64,000 nucleotides of DNA from Clarkia xantiana subsp. parviflora (GCA_036873135.1 JAPTYO010000014.1:22900952-22964951), one strand, 5' to 3'; shown: positions 44,749-59,129, counted from the stretch's first letter. Made by a program: numbers and translations. Notes: generated by a model from the sequence alone, not told the origin.

Positions 44749-45529
44749 GAACATATTATAATAGTTATAAACTTGTTTAGCTCCATAACAGTGCAAAAGC
44801 ATGTCGCTATGCGATCCAAAGCTAATTTGAACGTGTTTTTATTAATAAGAATAAAAGTACGTTAAAAAATGAGGTATTTATCGAATTCAGCTTATCACTT
44901 ATCAAACAGAATGTGCGAGTCAACTAATAGGTTGTTAAACATACTGTGTTTTCTAGAATCGTTGCGTAATCCAGAACCTTAAGAAAATTAGTACCATTTT
45001 AGCGGGATGTGATCTTTTCGGCGTAATATCATATTTAAATAGTGGATTGTCAAACATAATTTGCATTTTCGGATCATTGTATCATCAAGCATCTTAAGAT
45101 ATTTATAGTATTTTTAATATGAATGATTCTTTTCAGCATAAAATCCTCCAAACAAATAAACACTACAAAAAACTAATGAGGGGGCTAATCCAAAAAGAGA
45201 TTAGAGATCAATAAAAAAAATATAAAAAAAATGTCTAAACATAGAATAGTTGAAAACTTATGTCAATCGGAGTTAAGTAATCCTTTATTGAACATAATGT
45301 ACTAGTCAGCTGATCACTCAGTAACCTTAATATCATTTATCGAATTATTGCATCATCAAGCACCTTAACAAAAATAAAATTATTTTAGTGGGAACAATTA
45401 TTTCCAGCTTAAAATTCTCAAACATATATTAAAAATAATTGATTGGCTAATCCAAAATGAAAGCAGAGATTGATAACAAATACAGACAAAGCGTCTATAC
45501 ATTGAAAGTTTGAAATAAACACCACAATT

Positions 45530-45595
45530 TATCAGAGCAAGGTTTCGATCCTGGGACCTGTGGATTATGGGCCCACCACGCTGCGCCACTCATAT
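45530..45595 (-). pseudogene. Initiator tRNA-Met pseudogene with 6-bp deletion
   Basis: Only 66 nt. Six bases of the D loop and A box are missing, the acceptor 5' end is altered, position 64 is changed and a G-C pair of the anticodon stem has become G-T. It should neither be transcribed well nor fold. Confidence 0.9.
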
Positions 45596-46375
45596 GAACA
45601 TATTATAACAGTTATAAACTTGTTTAGCTCCATGACAGTGCAAAAGCATGTCGCTATGCGATCCAAAGCTAATTTGAACGTGTTTTTATTAATAAGAATA
45701 AAAGTACGTTAAAAAATGAGGTATTTATCGAATTCAGCTTATCACTTATCAAACAGAATGTGCGAGTCAACTAATAGGTTGTTAAACATACTGTGTTTTC
45801 TAGAATTGTTGCGTAATCCAGAACCTTAAGAAACTTAATATCATTTTAGCGGGATGTGACCTTTTCAGCGTAATATCATATTCAAATAGTGGATTGTCAA
45901 ACATAATTTGCATTTTCGGATCATTGTATCATCAAGCATCTTAAGATATTTATAGTATTTTTAATATGAATGATTCTTTTCAGCATAAAATCCTCCAAAC
46001 AAATAAACACTACAAAAAACTAATGAGGGGGCAAATCCAAAAAGAGATTAGAGATCAATAAAAAAAATATAAAAAAAATGTCTAAACATAGAATAGTTGA
46101 AAACTTATGTCAATCGGATTTAAGTAATCCTTTATTGAACATAATGTACTAGTCAGCTGATCACTCAGTAACCTTAATATCATTTATCGAATTATTGAAT
46201 CATCAGGCACCTTAACAAAAATATAATTATTTTAGTGGGAAGAATTATTTTCAGCTTAAATTCTCAAACATATATTAAAAATAATTGATTGGCTAATTCA
46301 AAATGAAAGCAGAGATTGATAACAAATACAGACAAAGCGTGTATATATTGAAAGTTTGAAATACACACCACAATT

Positions 46376-46447
46376 TAACAGAGCCAGGATTCGATCCTGG
46401 GACCTGTGGGTTATGGGCCCACCACGCTTCCGCTGCGCCACTCTGAT
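46376..46447 (-). tRNA. Initiator tRNA-Met (CAT), variant copy
   Basis: Changes at position 71 (A to T, unpairs acceptor pair 2-71) and at A60 of the T loop, one of the eukaryotic initiator hallmarks. Confidence 0.82.
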
Positions 46448-47229
46448 GAACATATTTTAATAGTTATAAACTTGTTTAGCTCCATGACACTGCAAAAGCA
46501 TGTCGCTATGCGATCCAAAGCTAATTTGAACGTGTTTTTATTAATAAGAATAACAGTACGTTAAAAAATGAGGTATTTATCGAATTCAACTTATCACTTA
46601 TCAAACAGAATGTGCGAGTCAACTAATAGGTTGTTAAACATACTGTGTTTTCTAGAATCGTTGCGTAATCCAGAACCTTAAGAAAATTAATACCATTTTA
46701 GCGGGATGTGATCTTTTCGGCGTAATATCATATTTAAATAGTGGGTTATCAAACATAATTTGCATTTTCGGATCATTGTATCATCAAGCATCTTAAGATA
46801 TTAATAGTATTTTTAATGAGAATGATTCTTTTCAGCTTAAAATCCTCCAAACAAATAAACACTACAAAAAACTAATGAGGGGGATAATCCAAAAAGAGAT
46901 TAGAGATCAATAAAATATATATATAAAAAAAAGTCTAAACAAAAAATAGTTGAAAACTTATGTCAATCGGAGTCAAGTAATCCTTTATTGAACATAATGT
47001 ACTAGTCAGCTGATCACTCAGTAACCTTAATATCATTTATCGAATTATTGCATCATCAAGCACCTTAACAAAAATAAAATTATTTTAGTGGGAACAATTA
47101 TTTCCAGCTTAAAATTCTCAAACATATATTAAAAATAATTGATTGGCTAATCCAAAATGAAAGCAGAGATTGATAACAAATACAGACAAAGCGTCTATAT
47201 ATTGAAAGTTTGAAATAAACACCACAATT

Positions 47230-47301
47230 TATCAGAGCAAGGTTTCGATCCTGGGACCTGTGGGTTATGGGCCCACCACGCTTCCGCTGCGCCACTCTGA
47301 T
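47230..47301 (-). tRNA. Initiator tRNA-Met (CAT), variant copy
   Basis: One change: position 64 G to T in the T stem, shared with the copies at 42120 and 45530. Confidence 0.88.
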
Positions 47302-48081
47302 GAACATATTTTAATAGTTTTAAACTTGTTTAGCTCCAAGACACTGCAAAAGCATGTCGTTATGCGATCCAAAGCTAATTTGAACGTGTTTTTATTAATA
47401 AGAATAACAGTACGTTAAAAAATGAGGTATTTATCGAATTCAACTTATCACTTATCAAACAGAATGTGCGAGTCAACTAATAGGTTGTTAAACATACTGT
47501 GTTTTCTAGAATCGTTGCGTAATCCAGAACCTTAAGAAAATTAATACCATTTTAGCGGGATGTGATCTTTTCGGCGTAATATCATATTTAAATAGTGGGT
47601 TATCAAACATAATTTGCATTTTCGGATCATTGTATCATCAAGCATCTTAAGATATTAATAGTATTTTTAATGAGAATGATTCTTTTCAGCTTAAAATCCT
47701 CCAAACAAATAAACACTACAAAAAACTAATGAGGGGGATAATCCAAAAAGAGATTAGAGATCAATAAAAAAAATATAAAAAAAAGTCTAAACATAGAATA
47801 GTTGAAAACTTATGTCAATCGGAGTCAAGTAATCCTTTATTGAACATAATGTACTAGTCAGCTGATCACTCAGTAACCTTAATATCATTTATCGAATTAT
47901 TGCATCATCAAGCACCTTAACAAAAATAAAATTATTTTAGTGGGAACAATTATTTCCAGCTTAAAATTCTCAAACATATATTAAAAATAATTGATTGGCT
48001 AATCCAAAATGAAAGCAGAGATTGATAACAAATACAGACAAAGCGTCTATATATTGAAAGTTTGAAATAAACACCACAATT

Positions 48082-48153
48082 TATCAGAGCCAGGTTTTGA
48101 TCCTGGGACCTGTGGGTTATGGGCCCACCACGCTTCCGCTGCGCCACTCTGAT
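48082..48153 (-). tRNA. Initiator tRNA-Met (CAT), variant copy
   Basis: One change in the T loop (ATCGAAA becomes ATCAAAA), hitting the highly conserved B-box core. Confidence 0.86.
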
Positions 48154-48934
48154 GAACATATTATAATAGTTATAAACTTGTTTAGCTCCATGACAGTGCA
48201 AAAGCATGTCGCTATGCGATCCAAAGCTAATTTGAACGTTTTTTTATTAATAAGAATAAAAGTACGTTAAAAAATGAGGTATTTATCGAATTCAACTTAT
48301 CACTTATCAAACAGAATGTGCGAGTCAACTAATAGGTTGTTAAACATACTGTGTTTTCTAGAATCGTTGCGTAATCCAGAACCTTAAGAAACTTAATATC
48401 ATTTTAGCGGGATGTGACCTTTTCAGCGTAATATCATATTCAAATAGTGGATTGTCAAACATAATTTGCATTTTCGGATCATTGTATCATCAAGCATCTT
48501 AAGATATTTATAGTATTTTTAATATGAATGATTCTTTTCAGCATAAAATCCTCCAAACAAATAAACACTACAAAAAACTAATGAGGGGGCTAATCCAAAA
48601 AGAGATTAGAGATCAATAAAAAAAAATATAAAAAAATGTCTAAACATAGAATAGTTGAAAACTTATGTCAATCGGAGTTAAGTAATCCTTTATTGAACAT
48701 AATGTACTAGTCAGCTGATCACTCAGTAACCTTAATATCATTTATCGAATTATTGCATCATCAGGCACCTTAAAAAAAATAAAATTATTTTAGTGGGAAG
48801 AATTATTTTCAGCTTAAAATTCTCAAACATATATTAAAAATAATTGATTGGCTAATCCAAAATGAAAGCAGAGATTGATAACAAATACAGACAAAGCGTC
48901 TATATATTGAAAGTTTGAAATAAACACCACAATT

Positions 48935-49006
48935 TATCAGAGCCAGGTTTCGATCCTGGGACCTGTGGGTTATGGGCCCACCACGCTTCCGCTGCGCCAC
49001 TCTGAT
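48935..49006 (-). tRNA. Initiator tRNA-Met (CAT), consensus copy
   Basis: First of the unbroken run of consensus copies that extends to the window edge. Confidence 0.96.
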
Positions 49007-49787
49007 GAACATATTTTAATAGTTATAAACTTGTTTAGCTCCATGACACTGCAAAAGCATGTCGCTATGCGATCCAAAGCTAATTTGAACGTGTTTTTAT
49101 TAATAAGAATAACAGTACGTTAAAAAATGAGGTATTTATCGAATTCAACTTATCACTTATCAAACAGAATGTGCGAGTCAACTAATAGGTTGTTAAACAT
49201 ACTGTGTTTTCTAGAATCGTTGCGTAATCCAGAACCTTAAGAAAATTAATACCATTTTAGCGGGATGTGATCTTTTCGGCGTAATATCATATTTAAATAG
49301 TGGGTTATCAAACATAATTTGCATTTTCGGATCATTGTATCATCAAGCATCTTAAGATATTAATAGTATTTTTAATGAGAATGATTCTTTTCAGCTTAAA
49401 ATCCTCAAACAAATAAACACTACAAAAAACTAATGAGGGGGATAATCCAAAAAGAGATTAGAGATCAATAAAAAAAATATATAAAAAAAAGTCTAAACAT
49501 AAAATAGTTGAAAACTTATGTCAATCGGAGTCAAGTAATCCTTTATTGAACATAATGTACTAGTCAGCTGATCACTCAGTAACCTTAATATCATTTATCG
49601 AATTATTGCATCATCAAGCACCTTAACAAAAATAAAATTATTTTAGTGGGATCAATTATTTCCAGCTTAAAATTCTCAAACATATATTAAAAATAATTGA
49701 TTGGCTAATCCAAAATGAAAGCAGAGATTGATAACAAATACAGACAAAGCGTCTATATATTGAAAGTTTGAAATAAACACCACAATT

Positions 49788-49859
49788 TATCAGAGCCAGG
49801 TTTCGATCCTGGGACCTGTGGGTTATGGGCCCACCACGCTTCCGCTGCGCCACTCTGAT
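49788..49859 (-). tRNA. Initiator tRNA-Met (CAT), consensus copy
   Basis: Consensus tRNA; spacer to the right has the 'aataaaagtacg' variant. Confidence 0.96.
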
Positions 49860-50641
49860 GAACATATTTTAATAGTTATAAACTTGTTTAGCTCCATGAC
49901 ACTGCAAAAGCATGTCGCTATGCGATCCAAAGCTAATTTGAACGTGTTTTTATTAATAAGAATAAAAGTACGTTAAAAAATGAGGTATTTATCGAATTCA
50001 ACTTATCACTTATCAAACAGAATGTGCGAGTCAACTAATAGGTTGTTAAACATACTGTGTTTTCTAGAATCGTTGCGTAATCCAGAACCTTAAGAAAATT
50101 AATACCATTTTAGCGGGATGTGATCTTTTCGGCGTAATATCATATTTAAATAGTGGGTTATCAAACATAATTTGCATTTTCGGATCATTGTATCATCAAG
50201 CATCTTAAGATATTTATAGTATTTTTAATATGAATGATTCTTTTCAGCATAAAATCCTCCAAACAAATAAACACTACAAAAAACTAATGAGGGGGCTAAT
50301 CCAAAAAGAGATTAGAGATCAATAAAAAAAAATATAAAAAAAATGTCTAAACATAAAATAGTTGAAAACTTATGTCAATCGGAGTTAAGTAATCCTTTAT
50401 TGAACATAATGTACTAGTCAGCTGATCACTCAGTAACCTTAATATCATTTATCGAATTATTGCATCATCAGGCACCTTAACAAAAATAAAATTATTTTAG
50501 TGGGAAGAATTATTTCCAGCTTAAAATTCTCAAACATATATTAAAAATAATTGATTGGCTAATCCAAAATGAAAGCAGAGATTGATAACAAATACAGACA
50601 AAGCGTCTATATATTGAAAGTTTGAAATAAACACCACAATT

Positions 50642-50713
50642 TATCAGAGCCAGGTTTCGATCCTGGGACCTGTGGGTTATGGGCCCACCACGCTTCCGCT
50701 GCGCCACTCTGAT
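50642..50713 (-). tRNA. Initiator tRNA-Met (CAT), consensus copy
   Basis: Consensus tRNA; CTATTATAATATG upstream type and the 'gaggcattt' spacer marker. Confidence 0.96.
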
Positions 50714-51494
50714 GAACATATTATAATAGTTATAAACTTGTTTAGCTCCATGACACTGCAAAAGCATGTCGCTATGCGATCCAAAGCTAATTTGAACGTG
50801 TTTTTATTAATAAGAATAACAGTACGTTAAAAAATGAGGCATTTATCGAATTCAACTTATCACTTATCAAACAGAATGTGCGAGTCAACTAATAGGTTGT
50901 TAAACATACTGTGTTTTCTAGAATCGTTGCGTAATCCAGAACCTTAAGAAACTTAATATCATTTTAGCGGGATGTGACCTTTTCAGCGTAATATCATATT
51001 CAAATAGTGGATTGTCAAACATAATTTGCATTTTCGGATCATTGTATCATCAAGCATCTTAAGATATTTATAGTATTTTTAATATGAATGATTCTTTTCA
51101 GCATAAAATCCTCCAAACAAATAAACACTACAAAAAACTAATGAGGGGGCTAATCCAAAAAGAGATTAGAGATCAATAAAAAAAATATAAAAAAAATGTC
51201 TAAACATAGAATAGTTGAAAACTTATGTCAATCGGAGTTAAGTAATCCTTTATTGAACATAATGTACTAGTCAGCTGATCACTCAGTAACCTTAATATCA
51301 TTTATCGAATTATTGCATCATCAGGCACCTTAACAAAAATAAAATTATTTTAGTGGGAAGAATTATTTTCAGCTTAAAATTCTCAAACATATATTAAAAA
51401 TAATTGATTGGCTAATCCAAAATGAAAGCAGAGATTGATAACAAATACAGACAAAGCGTCTATATATTGAAAGTTCGAAATAAACACCACAATT

Positions 51495-51566
51495 TATCAG
51501 AGCCAGGTTTCGATCCTGGGACCTGTGGGTTATGGGCCCACCACGCTTCCGCTGCGCCACTCTGAT
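51495..51566 (-). tRNA. Initiator tRNA-Met (CAT), consensus copy
   Basis: First of four neighbouring units with 'aagttcgaaat' directly downstream of the tRNA; the next unit starts 843 bp on. Confidence 0.96.
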
Positions 51567-52337
51567 GAACATATTTTAATAGTTATAAACTTGTTTAGCT
51601 CCATGACACTGCAAAAGCATGTCGCTATGCGATCCAAAGCTAATTTGAACGTGTTTTTATTAATAAGAATAAAAGTACGTTAAAAAATGAGGTATTTATC
51701 GAATTCAACTTATCACTTATCAAACAGAATGTGCGAGTCAACTAATAGGTTGTTAAACATACTGTGTTTTCTAGAATCGTTGCGTAATCCAGAACCTTAA
51801 GAAACTTAATATCATTTTAGCGGGATGTGACCTTTTCAGCGTAATATCATATTCAAATAGTGGATTGTCAAACATAATTTGCATTTTCGGATCATTGTAT
51901 CATCAAGCATCTTAAGATATTTATAGTATTTTTAATATGAATGATTCTTTTCAGCATAAAATCCTCCAAACAAATAAACACTACAAAAAACTAATGAGGG
52001 GGCTAATCCAAAAAGAGATTAGAGATCAATAAAAAAAAATGTCTAAACATAGAATAGTTGAAAACTTATGTCAATCGGAGTTAAGTAATCCTTTATTGAA
52101 CATAATGTACTAGTCAGCTGATCACTCAGTAACCTTAATATCATTTATCGAATTATTGCATCATCAGGCACCTTAACAAAAATAAAATTATTTTAGTGGG
52201 AAGAATTATTTTCAGCTTAAAATTCTCAAACATATATTAAAAATAATTGATTGGCTAATCCAAAATGAAAGCAGAGATTGATAACAAATACAGACAAAGC
52301 GTCTATATATTGAAAGTTCGAAATAAACACCACAGTT

Positions 52338-52409
52338 TATCAGAGCCAGGTTTCGATCCTGGGACCTGTGGGTTATGGGCCCACCACGCTTCCGCTGCGC
52401 CACTCTGAT
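52338..52409 (-). tRNA. Initiator tRNA-Met (CAT), consensus copy
   Basis: Second of the four 'aagttcgaaat' units; 843-bp unit with a shortened A/T tract. One private change (CACAG for CACAA) next to the tRNA 3' end. Confidence 0.96.
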
Positions 52410-53180
52410 GAACATATTTTAATAGTTATAAACTTGTTTAGCTCCATGACACTGCAAAAGCATGTCGCTATGCGATCCAAAGCTAATTTGAACGTGTTTT
52501 TATTAATAAGAATAAAAGTACGTTAAAAAATGAGGTATTTATCGAATTCAACTTATCACTTATCAAACAGAATGTGCGAGTCAACTAATAGGTTGTTAAA
52601 CATACTGTGTTTTCTAGAATCGTTGCGTAATCCAGAACCTTAAGAAACTTAATATCATTTTAGCGGGATGTGACCTTTTCAGCGTAATATCATATTCAAA
52701 TAGTGGATTGTCAAACATAATTTGCATTTTCGGATCATTGTATCATCAAGCATCTTAAGATATTTATAGTATTTTTAATATGAATGATTCTTTTCAGCAT
52801 AAAATCCTCCAAACAAATAAACACTACAAAAAACTAATGAGGGGGCTAATCCAAAAAGAGATTAGAGATCAATAAAAAAAAATGTCTAAACATAGAATAG
52901 TTGAAAACTTATGTCAATCGGAGTTAAGTAATCCTTTATTGAACATAATGTACTAGTCAGCTGATCACTCAGTAACCTTAATATCATTTATCGAATTATT
53001 GCATCATCAGGCACCTTAACAAAAATAAAATTATTTTAGTGGGAAGAATTATTTTCAGCTTAAAATTCTCAAACATATATTAAAAATAATTGATTGGCTA
53101 ATCCAAAATGAAAGCAGAGATTGATAACAAATACAGACAAAGCGTCTATATATTGAAAGTTCGAAATAAACACCACAATT

Positions 53181-53252
53181 TATCAGAGCCAGGTTTCGAT
53201 CCTGGGACCTGTGGGTTATGGGCCCACCACGCTTCCGCTGCGCCACTCTGAT
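53181..53252 (-). tRNA. Initiator tRNA-Met (CAT), consensus copy
   Basis: Third of the four 'aagttcgaaat' units; 843 bp to the next. Confidence 0.96.
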
Positions 53253-54023
53253 GAACATATTTTAATAGTTATAAACTTGTTTAGCTCCATGACACTGCAA
53301 AAGCATGTCGCTATGCGATCCAAAGCTAATTTGAACGTGTTTTTATTAATAAGAATAAAAGTACGTTAAAAAATGAGGTATTTATCGAATTCAACTTATC
53401 ACTTATCAAACAGAATGTGCGAGTCAACTAATAGGTTGTTAAACATACTGTGTTTTCTAGAATCGTTGCGTAATCCAGAACCTTAAGAAACTTAATATCA
53501 TTTTAGCGGGATGTGACCTTTTCAGCGTAATATCATATTCAAATAGTGGATTGTCAAACATAATTTGCATTTTCGGATCATTGTATCATCAAGCATCTTA
53601 AGATATTTATAGTATTTTTAATATGAATGATTCTTTTCAGCATAAAATCCTCCAAACAAATAAACACTACAAAAAACTAATGAGGGGGCTAATCCAAAAA
53701 GAGATTAGAGATCAATAAAAAAAAATGTCTAAACATAGAATAGTTGAAAACTTATGTCAATCGGAGTTAAGTAATCCTTTATTGAACATAATGTACTAGT
53801 CAGCTGATCACTCAGTAACCTTAATATCATTTATCGAATTATTGCATCATCAGGCACCTTAACAAAAATAAAATTATTTTAGTGGGAAGAATTATTTTCA
53901 GCTTAAAATTCTCAAACATATATTAAAAATAATTGATTGGCTAATCCAAAATGAAAGCAGAGATTGATAACAAATACAGACAAAGCGTCTATATATTGAA
54001 AGTTCGAAATAAACACCACAATT

Positions 54024-54095
54024 TATCAGAGCCAGGTTTCGATCCTGGGACCTGTGGGTTATGGGCCCACCACGCTTCCGCTGCGCCACTCTGAT
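54024..54095 (-). tRNA. Initiator tRNA-Met (CAT), consensus copy
   Basis: Fourth 'aagttcgaaat' unit; 842 bp to the next. Partly equivalent to the copy at 59984. Confidence 0.96.
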
Positions 54096-54865
54096 GAACA
54101 TATTTTAATAGTTATAAACTTGTTTAGCTCCATGACACTGCAAAAGCATGTCGCTATGCGATCCAAAGCTAATTTGAACGTGTTTTTATTAATAAGAATA
54201 AAAGTACGTTAAAAAATGAGGTATTTATCGAATTCAACTTATCACTTATCAAACAGAATGTGCGAGTCAACTAATAGGTTGTTAAACATACTGTGTTTTC
54301 TAGAATCGTTGCGTAATCCAGAACCTTAAGAAACTTAATATCATTTTAGCGGGATGTGACCTTTTCAGCGTAATATCATATTCAAATAGTGGATTGTCAA
54401 ACATAATTTGCATTTTCGGATCATTGTATCATCAAGCATCTTAAGATATTTATAGTATTTTTAATATGAATGATTCTTTTCAGCATAAAATCCTCCAAAC
54501 AAATAAACACTACAAAAAACTAATGAGGGGGCTAATCCAAAAAGAGATTAGAGATCAATAAAAAAAATGTCTAAACATAGAATAGTTGAAAACTTATGTC
54601 AATCGGAGTTAAGTAATCCTTTATTGAACATAATGTACTAGTCAGCTGATCACTCAGTAACCTTAATATCATTTATCGAATTATTGCATCATCAGGCACC
54701 TTAAAAAAAATAAAATTATTTTAGTGGGAAGAATTATTTTCAGCTTAAAATTCTCAAACATATATTAAAAATAATTGATTGGCTAATCCAAAATGAAAGC
54801 AGAGATTGATAACAAATACAGACAAAGCGTCTATATATTGAAAGTTTGAAATAAACACCACAATT

Positions 54866-54937
54866 TATCAGAGCCAGGTTTCGATCCTGGGACCTGTGGG
54901 TTATGGGCCCACCACGCTTCCGCTGCGCCACTCTGAT
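54866..54937 (-). tRNA. Initiator tRNA-Met (CAT), consensus copy
   Basis: First unit of the higher-order block; its twin is at 60826. Confidence 0.96.
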
Positions 54938-55719
54938 GAACATATTATAATAGTTATAAACTTGTTTAGCTCCATGACACTGCAAAAGCATGTCGCTATG
55001 CGATCCAAAGCTAATTTGAACGTGTTTTTATTAATAAGAATAACAGTACGTTAAAAAATGAGGCATTTATCGAATTCAACTTATCACTTATCAAACAGAA
55101 TGTGCGAGTCAACTAATAGGTTGTTAAACATACTGTGTTTTCTAGAATCGTTGCGTAATCCAGAACCTTAAGAAACTTAATATCATTTTAGCGGGATGTG
55201 ACCTTTTCAGCGTAATATCATATTCAAATAGTGGATTGTCAAACATAATTTGCATTTTCGGATCATTGTATCATCAAGCATCTTAAGATATTTATAGTAT
55301 TTTTAATATGAATGATTCTTTTCAGCATAAAATCCTCCAAACAAATAAACACTACAAAAAACTAATGAGGGGGCAAATCCAAAAAGAGATTAGAGATCAA
55401 TAAAAAAAAAATATAAAAAAAAGTCTAAACATAAAATAGTTGAAAACTTATGTCAATCGGAGTCAAGTAATCCTTTATTGAACATAATGTACTAGTCAGC
55501 TGATCACTCAGTAACCTTAATATCATTTATCGAATTATTGCATCATCAAGCACCTTAACAAAAATAAAATTATTTTAGTGGGAAGAATTATTTTCAGCTT
55601 AAAATTCTCAAACATATATTAAAAATAATTGATTGGCTAATCCAAAATGAAAGCAGAGATTGATAACAAATACAGACAAAGCGTCTATATATTGAAAGTT
55701 TGAAATAAACACCACAATT

Positions 55720-55791
55720 TATCAGAGCCAGGTTTCGATCCTGGGACCTGTGGGTTATGGGCCCACCACGCTTCCGCTGCGCCACTCTGAT
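55720..55791 (-). tRNA. Initiator tRNA-Met (CAT), consensus copy
   Basis: Twin at 61679; both are followed by the 'aaacatataatag' marker. Confidence 0.96.
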
Positions 55792-56573
55792 GAACATATT
55801 TTAATAGTTATAAACTTGTTTAGCTCCATGACACTGCAAAAGCATGTCGCTATGCGATCCAAAGCTAATTTGAACGTGTTTTTATTAATAAGAATAACAG
55901 TACGTTAAAAAATGAGGTATTTATCGAATTCAACTTATCACTTATCAAACAGAATGTGCGAGTCAACTAATAGGTTGTTAAACATACTGTGTTTTCTAGA
56001 ATCGTTGCGTAATCCAGAACCTTAAGAAAATTAATACCATTTTAGCGGGATGTGATCTTTTCGGCGTAATATCATATTTAAATAGTGGGTTATCAAACAT
56101 AATTTGCATTTTCGGATCATTGTATCATCAAGCATCTTAAGATATTTATAGTATTTTTAATATGAATGATTCTTTTCAGCATAAAATCCTCCAAACAAAT
56201 AAACACTACAAAAAACTAATGAGGGGGCTAATCCAAAAAGAGATTAGAGATCAATAAAAAAAAATATAAAAAAAATGTCTAAACATATAATAGTTGAAAA
56301 CTTATGTCAATCGGAGTTAAGTAATCCTTTATTGAACATAATGTACTAGTCAGCTGATCACTCAGTAACCTTAATATCATTTATCGAATTATTGCATCAT
56401 CAAGCACCTTAACAAAAATAAAATTATTTTAGTGGGAACAATTATTTCCAGCTTAAAATTCTCAAACATATATTAAAAATAATTGATTGGCTAATCCAAA
56501 ATGAAAGCAGAGATTGATAACAAATACAGACAAAGCGTCTATATATTGAAAGTTTGAAATAAACACCACAATT

Positions 56574-56645
56574 TATCAGAGCCAGGTTTCGATCCTGGGA
56601 CCTGTGGGTTATGGGCCCACCACGCTTCCGCTGCGCCACTCTGAT
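56574..56645 (-). tRNA. Initiator tRNA-Met (CAT), consensus copy
   Basis: Twin at 62532; both have 'gatattaatag' and 'atgtataaacatag' in the spacer to the right. Confidence 0.96.
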
Positions 56646-57426
56646 GAACATATTTTAATAGTTATAAACTTGTTTAGCTCCATGACACTGCAAAAGCATG
56701 TCGCTATGCGATCCAAAGCTAATTTGAACGTGTTTTTATTAATAAGAATAACAGTACGTTAAAAAATGAGGTATTTATCGAATTCAACTTATCACTTATC
56801 AAACAGAATGTGCGAGTCAACTAATAGGTTGTTAAACATACTGTGTTTTCTAGAATCGTTGCGTAATCCAGAACCTTAAGAAAATTAATACCATTTTAGC
56901 GGGATGTGATCTTTTCGGCGTAATATCATATTTAAATAGTGGGTTATCAAACATAATTTGCATTTTCGGATCATTGTATCATCAAGCATCTTAAGATATT
57001 AATAGTATTTTTAATGAGAATGATTCTTTTCAGCTTAAAATCCTCCAAACAAATAAACACTACAAAAAACTAATGAGGGGGATAATCCAAAAAGAGATTA
57101 GAGATCAATAAAAAAATATATAAAAAAATGTATAAACATAGAATAGTTGAAAACTTATGTCAATCGGAGTCAAGTAATCCTTTATTGAACATAATGTACT
57201 AGTCAGCTGATCACTCAGTAACCTTAATATCATTTATCGAATTATTGCATCATCAAGCACCTTAACAAAAATAAAATTATTTTAGTGGGAACAATTATTT
57301 CCAGCTTAAAATTCTCAAACATATATTAAAAATAATTGATTGGCTAATCCAAAATGAAAGCAGAGATTGATAACAAATACAGACAAAGCGTCTATATATT
57401 GAAAGTTTGAAATAAACACCACAATT

Positions 57427-57498
57427 TATCAGAGCCAGGTTTCGATCCTGGGACCTGTGGGTTATGGGCCCACCACGCTTCCGCTGCGCCACTCTGAT
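57427..57498 (-). tRNA. Initiator tRNA-Met (CAT), consensus copy
   Basis: Twin at 63386; both share a 3-bp deletion giving 'tatttttatgaatg'. Confidence 0.96.
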
Positions 57499-58277
57499 GA
57501 ACATATTATAATAGTTATAAACTTGTTTAGCTCCATGACACTGCAAAAGCATGTCGCTATGCGATCCAAAGCTAATTTGAACGTGTTTTTATTAATAAGA
57601 ATAAAAGTACGTTAAAAAATGAGGCATTTATCGAATTCAACTTATCACTTATCAAACAGAATGTGCGAGTCAACTAATAGGTTGTTAAACATACTGTGTT
57701 TTCTAGAATCGTTGCGTAATCCAGAACCTTAAGAAAATTAATACCATTTTAGCGGGATGTGATCTTTTCGGCGTAATATCATATTTAAATAGTGGGTTAT
57801 CAAACATAATTTGCATTTTCGGATCATTGTATCATCAAGCATCTTAAGATATTTATAGTATTTTTATGAATGATTCTTTTCAGCATAAAATCCTCCAAAC
57901 AAATAAACACTACAAAAAACTAATGAGGGGGCTAATCCAAAAAGAGATTAGAGATCAATAAAAAAAAATATAAAAAAAATGTCTAAACATATAATAGTTG
58001 AAAACTTATGTCAATCGGAGTTAAGTAATCCTTTATTGAACATAATGTACTAGTCAGCTGATCACTCAGTAACCTTAATATCATTTATCGAATTATTGCA
58101 TCATCAAGCACCTTAACAAAAATAAAATTATTTTAGTGGGAAGAATTATTTTCAGCTTAAAATTCTCAAACATATATTAAAAATAATTGATTGGCTAATC
58201 CAAAATGAAAGCAGAGATTGATAACAAATACAGACAAAGCGTCTATATATTGAAAGTTTGAAATAAACACCACAATT

Positions 58278-58349
58278 TATCAGAGCCAGGTTTCGATCCT
58301 GGGACCTGTGGGTTATGGGCCCACCACGCTTCCGCTGCGCCACTCTGAT
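58278..58349 (-). tRNA. Initiator tRNA-Met (CAT), consensus copy
   Basis: Spacer of the same type as the unit at 56574 ('atgtataaacatag'). Confidence 0.96.
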
Positions 58350-59129
58350 GAACATATTTTAATAGTTATAAACTTGTTTAGCTCCATGACACTGCAAAAG
58401 CATGTCGCTATGCGATCCAAAGCTAATTTGAACGTGTTTTTATTAATAAGAATAACAGTACGTTAAAAAATGAGGTATTTATCGAATTCAACTTATCACT
58501 TATCAAACAGAATGTGCGAGTCAACTAATAGGTTGTTAAACATACTGTGTTTTCTAGAATCGTTGCGTAATCCAGAACCTTAAGAAAATTAATACCATTT
58601 TAGCGGGATGTGATCTTTTCGGCGTAATATCATATTTAAATAGTGGGTTATCAAACATAATTTGCATTTTCGGATCATTGTATCATCAAGCATCTTAAGA
58701 TATTAATAGTATTTTTAATGAGAATGATTCTTTTCAGCTTAAAATCCTCCAAACAAATAAACACTACAAAAAACTAATGAGGGGGATAATCCAAAAAGAG
58801 ATTAGAGATCAATAAAAAAATATATAAAAAATGTATAAACATAGAATAGTTGAAAACTTATGTCAATCGGAGTCAAGTAATCCTTTATTGAACATAATGT
58901 ACTAGTCAGCTGATCACTCAGTAACCTTAATATCATTTATCGAATTATTGCATCATCAGGCACCTTAACAAAAATAAAATTATTTTAGTGGGAACAATTA
59001 TTTCCAGCTTAAAATTCTCAAACATATATTAAAAATAATTGATTGGCTAATCCAAAATGAAAGCAGAGATTGATAACAAATACAGACAAAGCGTCTATAT
59101 ATTGAAAGTTTGAAATAAACACCACAATT

